A stretch of DNA of 64,000 nucleotides, from NCBI GenBank assembly GCA_051656905.1, contig JBOFJQ010000015.1:99813-163812 (forward strand), given 5' to 3'. The stretch is from JAGNZR01 sp051656905 (GTDB lineage: Bacteria > Fusobacteriota > Fusobacteriia > Fusobacteriales > Fusobacteriaceae). The notes under the pieces were generated by a model that saw nothing but the letters and a program-made list of their open reading frames with translations, did no database searches and was not told where the DNA came from. This document shows positions 59,114-64,000 of the stretch, piece by piece. The stretch's first letter is position 1; every line of letters begins with the position of its first letter. A program made the translations under genes and the position numbers.

Positions 59114-59785
59114 TTACTCCCCTTTTAAAATATATCCAAAACCACGAATTGTTTTAATATAATCAATGTCAATTTTCTTTCTTAGAATTTTAATGTAAGC
59201 ATCTACAATTTTTTCATCTCCTATATAATCATATCCCCAAACGTTAGAAATGATCTGTTCTCTAGTCAAAATCATCTCTCTATTAAGAGTTAGATAGTGT
59301 AGTAATGAAAATTCAGTTTTAGTTAGCTGAATAGGAACATTTTTAATAAGAATAGTCTTTAGTTCTAAATCAATAGAAATATCTTTATATGTCACTAAAT
59401 TGTTATTATGCTCTTTTTTATCTGAATTTATATCTCTTAGACAAACTCTTATTCTTGCTAAGAGTTCCTCAATAACAAAAGGCTTAGTAATGTAATCATT
59501 GGCACCTAAATCTAAAAGAGAAACTTTAGTAAGAATTTCATCTTTTGCAGTTAAAATTATTATGGGAATGTTAGAAAAAATCCTAACTTTTTTGCATACT
59601 TCTTCCCCTGAAATATCAGGAAGCCCTAAATCTAAAAGAAGTAAGTCAAAACTATCATTTTGAAGCTCTTTTAAACCAGAAATCCCATTACCCATACTTT
59701 TAATATTATATCCAGAATCTTTTAATTCAAGCTCTAAATATCTTCTGATTTTAGCGTTATCTTCTATTAATAAAATTTTTTTCAA
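59114..59785 (-). CDS. OmpR-family response regulator
   Basis: The 223-residue protein has a receiver domain with phosphoacceptor D52 (LLLLDLGLPD), T/K switch residues (ILTAKDE, DYITKPF) and a C-terminal winged helix with LTKTEFSLLHYLTLNREMI and GYDYIGDEKIVDAYIKILRK. First gene of the two-component operon. It likely binds the dyad at 59886-59922 upstream of itself and of the GT2-ArnT-like operon. Confidence 0.95.
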   Translation of the reverse strand: MKKILLIEDNAKIRRYLELELKDSGYNIKSMGNGISGLKELQNDSFDLLLLDLGLPDISGEEVCKKVRIFSNIPIIILTAKDEILTKVSLLDLGANDYITKPFVIEELLARIRVCLRDINSDKKEHNNNLVTYKDISIDLELKTILIKNVPIQLTKTEFSLLHYLTLNREMILTREQIISNVWGYDYIGDEKIVDAYIKILRKKIDIDYIKTIRGFGYILKGE

Positions 59786-59885
59786 AATAAAATACCCCCA
59801 ACTTTGAAGAAAGCAATTTAAAGTGTTTAAAGTGCTATTGATTAATTATATTCTAAATAAAAAAAATAGTAAATTTAAAGTTATG

Positions 59886-59926
59886 AAATTAGATGAAAAA
59901 TTATATAATTTTCATCTAATTTTCAT
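59886..59926. promoter_or_regulatory. Dyad operator candidate between the two-component and envelope operons
   Basis: AAATTAGATGAAAA (59886-59899) and TTTTCATCTAATTT (59909-59922) are exact inverted repeats around ATTATATAA. Each arm region also contains a direct repeat TTTTCAT-CTAA-TTTTCAT, with the 11-base periodicity that OmpR-family regulators use. It is in the 240-base divergent region of the response regulator and GT2 genes. Confidence 0.55.
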
Positions 59927-60028
59927 AAACAGATGTTATTATTATCCCATAGTGAAAGGATTTCAGAGGTTTGTATAGTAAACAGAACCGATAACAAAAT
60001 AAAAATTAGAGAGAAAAGGGGTAGTAAA

Positions 60029-60733
60029 ATGGAGATTTCAGTAGTAATACCAGTTTATAATGAACTGGAAAACATAATGCCTATGGTGGAGAGAATAGAA
60101 GCATCTTTAAATAAAACTTTTAAAGAATACGAAATTATTTTTGTAAATGATGCTAGTAATGATGGTAGTTATGAACTATTAGAAAGACTAAAAATAGAAA
60201 ATTCACACGTTGTACCATATCATTTTGAAAAAAATGCAGGGCAAAGTGCAGGGATTGATTGTGGTTTTAAAAAATCTAGAGGAAATTTAGTAGTAATGAT
60301 GGATGGAGATTTACAAACAGATCCAGAAGATATCCACGAATTATTAAAATTTATACCAGAATATGATATGGTAAATGGAAAAAGAGCTACAAGAGAGGAT
60401 GGGTTTAAAAGAAAATTAGCTTCTAAATTAGGAAATGGATTTAGAAATTTAGTTACAAATGATAACATTGAAGATACAGGATGTCCATTAAAATTGTTTA
60501 AGAGAGAAGTTGCAAAATCTTATGAAATGTTTAATGGAATGCATAGATTTTTGCCTACTTTAGCAAGATACAGAGGATATAAAGTGATAGAAGTTCCTGT
60601 TAGACATTATGATAGATTATATGGAGTTTCAAAATATAAAGTATTTGGAAGAGCTTTAAAAGCTTTTACAGATTGCTTTGCTGTTAGATGGATGGGGAAA
60701 AAAATGCTTAATTACAAGGTAAAGGGAGAATAA
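60029..60733 (+). CDS. Glycosyltransferase family 2, ArnC/DPM1-like
   Basis: The 234-residue protein has the GT2 core: ISVVIPVYNELENI, FVNDASNDGS, NAGQSAGIDCGF, VVMMDGDLQTDPEDI and the GCPLKLF region. It lacks the C-terminal membrane helices of ArnC, closer to DPM1-type polyprenyl-phosphate sugar transferases. It would make a lipid-linked sugar donor for the ArnT-like transferase encoded downstream. ATG 60029 follows AGGGG; an in-frame upstream ATG at 59933 is not favoured. Confidence 0.9.
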   Translation: MEISVVIPVYNELENIMPMVERIEASLNKTFKEYEIIFVNDASNDGSYELLERLKIENSHVVPYHFEKNAGQSAGIDCGFKKSRGNLVVMMDGDLQTDPEDIHELLKFIPEYDMVNGKRATREDGFKRKLASKLGNGFRNLVTNDNIEDTGCPLKLFKREVAKSYEMFNGMHRFLPTLARYRGYKVIEVPVRHYDRLYGVSKYKVFGRALKAFTDCFAVRWMGKKMLNYKVKGE

Positions 60734-60737
60734 AATA

Positions 60738-61037
60738 ATGGACTTTAAAAATGTTGATATATTTATGATTATAGGGTTTCTAGGACAAGGATTATTTTCA
60801 GCAAGATTTATAGTTCAATGGTTTATTTCTGAAAGAAGGAAAAAAAGTATAATTCCTTTTTCTTTTTGGATATTAAGCATACTTGGAAGTTTATTACTAT
60901 TAACTTATGCAATACACAAAAAAGATCCTGTTTTTATTTTAGGACAAGCACCAGGATTAATTATTTATACTAGAAATATATTTTTAATAAAAAAACATAA
61001 AATGGAGAAAAAAATTGAAAATAAAAGCGGAGAGTAA
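60738..61037 (+). CDS. LAB_N (lipid A disaccharide synthase N-terminal-like) membrane protein
   Basis: The 99-residue protein matches the LAB_N family: GFLGQGLFSARFIVQWFISERRKKSIIPFSFW and GSLLLLTYAIHKKDPVFILGQAPGLIIYTRN, three membrane segments. It typically sits between GT2 and ArnT-like genes in lipid A/polymyxin-resistance clusters. Four bases after GT2, three before ArnT-like, so one operon. Confidence 0.92.
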   Translation: MDFKNVDIFMIIGFLGQGLFSARFIVQWFISERRKKSIIPFSFWILSILGSLLLLTYAIHKKDPVFILGQAPGLIIYTRNIFLIKKHKMEKKIENKSGE

Positions 61038-61039
61038 AA

Positions 61040-62716
61040 ATGGTTGATACAAATAAAAGATGGTTATTTACGATGCATAACTTTACCGAGAGAGAGTATA
61101 AAAAAATATTATTTATTGTGGCTTCCATATCTTTCTTTACTAAACTTTGGCTTGAAGATGTAGGGCTAATGGAATCAAGAAATTTTATATCAGCAAGAGA
61201 GATTGTAGAATCAGGGAATTGGTTAGTAACGACTCTTAATGGGAGTTATAGATTTGAAAAACCTCCTCTGCCTACTTGGTCTGTAGCGGCCATGATGAAA
61301 ATTACTGGTAATATTGATGATACTTGGATTTTTAGGATTCCAGCAGCATTATTGGCAATCTGGTTAGTGTTTCTTATGTATAAATTTATAAAAAAGTTAA
61401 GTAAGGATAATTTTTTAAGTTTCATGTCAGCACTTATATTATCTACAACTTTTATGCTACAAAAAGAAGGGATTATAAATACTTGGGATATATTTTCTTA
61501 TGTTTTTATGTTTGCAGGAATTACTTACTTAACAGAAGGATTAAAAACATCTAAGCCACTTGACTTTACAAAGTTTGCAGTATTTTTTGCCTGCTCACTA
61601 TTAAGTAAAGGACCTGTTGCACCTTATGCCTTACTGCTACCTTTTCTTATAAGTTACGGTATCGTATATGGGGTTGAAGATTATAAAAAAAATAAAAAAC
61701 TAATAATAAAAAGTTTAATTCTGTCTATCTTAATAGCATTAATTTGGCCTTTATGCATATTAATAAATAATTATGAATTATTTTTATTAGTATTAGAAAA
61801 GGAAAAAAATACGTGGGATACAAAATCAGTTAGAGGGTATTTGTATTATATTGACTATTTTGTATATACTGGTGGATGGTTAATATTCTTATTGTATTCT
61901 CTTTTTAATAAATTTTTAAAAGATAAAATTAGTAATAATCATAAAAAATTATTAAAAATGTCTACTCTGTGGAGTTTAATGATTTTTATACTAATCTCCG
62001 TAGTAAAAATGAAAAAGCAAAGATATGGAATACCATTATATATAGTAGCGGCGATTCCATCAGGAGTTTTATGTACCTATCTCTATAGAAGTACATATGA
62101 TACTTTGACAAAATGGGATAAATATTTGTTAAAAATTCAAGAATGGCTAATAAAAATAGCACTTATAGGAATACCGATACTTCTTATAGTAAAGTCAAAC
62201 TTTAAACCTACCCCTATTGTAATTGTTTTAATAATATTTTATTCTCTTTTAGCAAAAGGATATTTTTATGCCTTAAAAAAATATAAAAAGGAAATTTCAA
62301 AAATGGTGGTAATAGGCACTGCGGCACTAATGCTGCTTATTAGCTCTACCCTTGTATGGTTCATTTATGAGAAGGTTTTATGTCCTCCCCAAGATAAAAA
62401 TATAAAATATTTAGAATCAATTAGAAAATTTGATAAAAAAATAAAAATCTATTCAACGGACTTTAGAATAGAATATGTATGGAAAATTGGAAGAAAAATA
62501 ATTGATATTGATAAAGTAGAAAAAGGTAGCAATAAAACATTAGATATTCCAGAAAAAATATTATTTTTAACTGAAGATAGAGGAGATTTAGAAGAGCTTA
62601 AAAATTATAGCAATATAAAGGATTATGTAATTGAAAAGGTTGAGTCATATCATAGAAATGTAGAGAGTAAAAAAATTGTAGAACTATATGAAGTGAAATT
62701 AATTAAATCAAACTAA
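61040..62716 (+). CDS. ArnT-like glycosyltransferase family 39 (lipid A sugar transfer)
   Basis: The 558-residue polytopic protein has the GT-C pattern near the N-terminus: LEDVGLMESRNFISAREIVE, TTLNGSYRFEKPPLPTWSVA, and RIPAALLAIWLVF, with about eleven membrane segments and a C-terminal soluble domain. The acidic residues in the LED segment are typical for the PMT/ArnT catalytic loop. It moves a sugar from a lipid donor to lipid A, reducing envelope negative charge in ArnT relatives. Which sugar is unknown. Confidence 0.88.
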   Translation: MVDTNKRWLFTMHNFTEREYKKILFIVASISFFTKLWLEDVGLMESRNFISAREIVESGNWLVTTLNGSYRFEKPPLPTWSVAAMMKITGNIDDTWIFRIPAALLAIWLVFLMYKFIKKLSKDNFLSFMSALILSTTFMLQKEGIINTWDIFSYVFMFAGITYLTEGLKTSKPLDFTKFAVFFACSLLSKGPVAPYALLLPFLISYGIVYGVEDYKKNKKLIIKSLILSILIALIWPLCILINNYELFLLVLEKEKNTWDTKSVRGYLYYIDYFVYTGGWLIFLLYSLFNKFLKDKISNNHKKLLKMSTLWSLMIFILISVVKMKKQRYGIPLYIVAAIPSGVLCTYLYRSTYDTLTKWDKYLLKIQEWLIKIALIGIPILLIVKSNFKPTPIVIVLIIFYSLLAKGYFYALKKYKKEISKMVVIGTAALMLLISSTLVWFIYEKVLCPPQDKNIKYLESIRKFDKKIKIYSTDFRIEYVWKIGRKIIDIDKVEKGSNKTLDIPEKILFLTEDRGDLEELKNYSNIKDYVIEKVESYHRNVESKKIVELYEVKLIKSN

Positions 62717-62741
62717 TTAAATAAAAAAAGGTGGTTAAAAA

Positions 62742-63803
62742 GTGAAAACATATTTAATAACAGGTGGAGCAGGATTTATAGGGTCAACATTAGGTGAAAA
62801 AATATTAGCTCAAGGAGACAAAGTAATAATATTAGATAATTTTAATGATTACTATGATTATCTGTTAAAAATTAAAAATGTTTTAGATATGTCAGGAAAA
62901 GAAAAAGAATCACAAAATATGACTAAATATTTTAAATATGGTAAAGAAAATATTTTAAATAAAATTGAAAATATAAATATCTTAAAGAATATTATAAACT
63001 CAGAAAAAGTAGTTATAGAATTTGTTGATATTAGAGATTTAGAAGAGATGCAAAGAGTGTTCAGTACGCATAAAATAGATACAGTAATTCATTTAGCTGC
63101 TATGGCAGGAGTAAGACCTTCAATAGATGACCCTCTTTTATATGAAGAGGTAAATGTAAGAGGAACAAATATTCTTTTTGAAGTTATGAGAAGAAACGGG
63201 GTTAAGAAAATATTAGCAGCATCTTCATCTTCTGTATATGGGAATAATAAGACTGTTCCTTTTAAAGAGACAGATATAGTTGATTTTGCAATTTCACCTT
63301 ATGCAGCAACAAAAAAATCTAATGAAGTATTGGCACATACATATCATCATCTTTATGATATGAGTGTAGTTATGTTAAGATTTTTCACAGTTTTTGGACC
63401 AAGACAGCGTCCAGACCTTGCGATTTCTAAATTTACAAAACTTATTTCTCAAGGAGAAAAAATACCTTTCTATGGAGATGGAACAACAAGTAGAGACTAT
63501 ACATATGTTGAGGATATTGCTGATGGTGTATTATTATTAAGTGACTATTTAGATAAAAATAGTAAGGTTTATGAAATTTGTAATATAGGTGGTTCAGATC
63601 CAGTATCTTTAAAAGAGATGGTAGAAACAATAGAAAAGGTATTGGATAAAAAGGCTGAACTTGAAATGTTACCAATGCAACCAGGAGATGTAGAAAGAAC
63701 ATATGCTGACTTAACGAAGATAAAAACTATGGTAGGGTATGCACCTAAAAATACATTCACTCAAGGGATAGAGAAGTTTACTAAGTGGTATTTTAAAGGT
63801 TAA
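62742..63803 (+). CDS. NAD-dependent sugar epimerase, UDP-glucuronate 4-epimerase-like
   Basis: The 353-residue short-chain protein starts with GGAGFIGSTLGEKIL, includes DNFNDYYD, HLAAMAGVRPSIDDPLLYEE, SSSVYGNN and the YAATKKSNE Y-x-x-x-K active site, then FTVFGPRQRPD. This matches UDP-glucuronate 4-epimerases/GalE-like enzymes and would turn UDP-glucuronate (from the Ugd encoded next) into UDP-galacturonate. A GTG start follows AAGGTGG. Confidence 0.92.
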   Translation: MKTYLITGGAGFIGSTLGEKILAQGDKVIILDNFNDYYDYLLKIKNVLDMSGKEKESQNMTKYFKYGKENILNKIENINILKNIINSEKVVIEFVDIRDLEEMQRVFSTHKIDTVIHLAAMAGVRPSIDDPLLYEEVNVRGTNILFEVMRRNGVKKILAASSSSVYGNNKTVPFKETDIVDFAISPYAATKKSNEVLAHTYHHLYDMSVVMLRFFTVFGPRQRPDLAISKFTKLISQGEKIPFYGDGTTSRDYTYVEDIADGVLLLSDYLDKNSKVYEICNIGGSDPVSLKEMVETIEKVLDKKAELEMLPMQPGDVERTYADLTKIKTMVGYAPKNTFTQGIEKFTKWYFKG

Positions 63804-63867
63804 TACAAATTTAGGGAAGAAAATAGTGAAAAAAGAAAAATATAGAAAAGTGATAGAGGGGAAAATC

Positions 63868-64000
63868 ATGAAAATAGCAATTGCAGGAACAGGGTATGTA
63901 GGATTATCAAATGCAATATTACTTGCACAAAATAATGAGGTTATTGCTTTAGATATAATATCAGAAAAAGTAAACATGATAAATAACAAAAAATCACCTA
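63868..64000 (+). CDS. UDP-glucose 6-dehydrogenase, N-terminal part
   Basis: The gene runs off the window after 44 codons. KIAIAGTGYVGLSNAILLAQ is the NAD-binding start of UDP-glucose/GDP-mannose dehydrogenases, followed by ALDIISEKVNMINN. It supplies UDP-glucuronate for the epimerase upstream. GAGGGG precedes the ATG. Confidence 0.9.
   Translation, partial: MKIAIAGTGYVGLSNAILLAQNNEVIALDIISEKVNMINNKKSP

Noticed and set aside
1..64000. CRISPR arrays, insertion sequences and rRNA genes
   Set aside because: No regularly spaced repeats with unique spacers, no transposase-like protein and no rRNA sequence were recognised in the window.

Overview
The window is AT-rich DNA, from eye roughly 30 percent GC or less, with standard-code genes. 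It looks like a chromosomal segment of a member of the Fusobacteriota, such as Fusobacterium or Cetobacterium. The clues are Gram-negative envelope genes (a lipid A disaccharide synthase N-terminal-like protein, an ArnT-like lipid A glycosyltransferase, a UDP-glucose dehydrogenase) combined with an amino-acid-fermenting gene set (leucine dehydrogenase, ferredoxin-linked 2-oxoacid oxidoreductase, phosphate butyryltransferase, butyrate kinase). The genus assignment is inference.

Left chromosomal flank (1-12815). After a truncated YbaK-type deacylase there is a sigma70-like promoter, a lysine riboswitch with its attenuator, and an AgcS-family amino-acid:cation symporter. Leucine dehydrogenase, Ptb and Buk follow. 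On the minus strand are a COG2509 flavoprotein, HU, a four-subunit 2-oxoacid:ferredoxin oxidoreductase, a ParA-like ATPase and an AlaX-type alanyl-tRNA editing protein. Dehydrogenase, oxidoreductase, Ptb and Buk together can convert branched-chain amino acids to branched acids with ATP formation.

Prophage (12845-48898, about 36 kb). It is inserted in the anticodon loop of a host tRNA-Leu(CAA). The 5' half of the tRNA lies at 12816 and the 3' half ends at 48944, sharing an 11-bp core. Just inside the left junction the prophage carries a complete, diverged tRNA-Leu(CAA). The leftward early operon encodes a Cro-like regulator, a replication protein with internal iteron-like repeats, a ParA/ParB-like pair, an excisionase and a tyrosine integrase. 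Four copies of a 19-bp palindrome are scattered over the prophage, the first inside the ParB-like gene, and look like a dispersed centromere. Rightward from the CI-like repressor is a cargo region with a CBASS-type CD-NTase, a SLATT membrane protein and an EVE-like membrane protein, followed by a II/X-like Rep protein. The late genes describe a contractile-tailed phage with an HK97-type head: HNH, TerS/TerL, portal, ClpP-like protease, capsid, sheath, tube, a tail chaperone with an A AAA AAC frameshift site, tape measure, baseplate and fibre. Lysis genes follow. Probable lysogenic-conversion cargo includes an acyltransferase, a Met/His-rich exported protein, two tiny hydrophobic peptides and an AbrB-like protein.

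Right chromosomal flank (48945-64000). This holds a DUF2164 protein, a YjiH-family membrane protein, an old-yellow-enzyme oxidoreductase divergent from an HxlR regulator, an FMN-binding-domain protein, Der, a YgiQ radical-SAM protein, a family II pyrophosphatase with CBS domains, and a two-component system. The two-component system is divergent from an envelope-modification operon (GT2, LAB_N, ArnT-like, epimerase, UDP-glucose dehydrogenase). The shared intergenic region carries a strong dyad that could be the response-regulator site.

The most unusual element is the prophage. It combines tRNA disruption with a replacement tRNA, plasmid-like replication and partition modules, and a nucleotide-signalling defence cluster.
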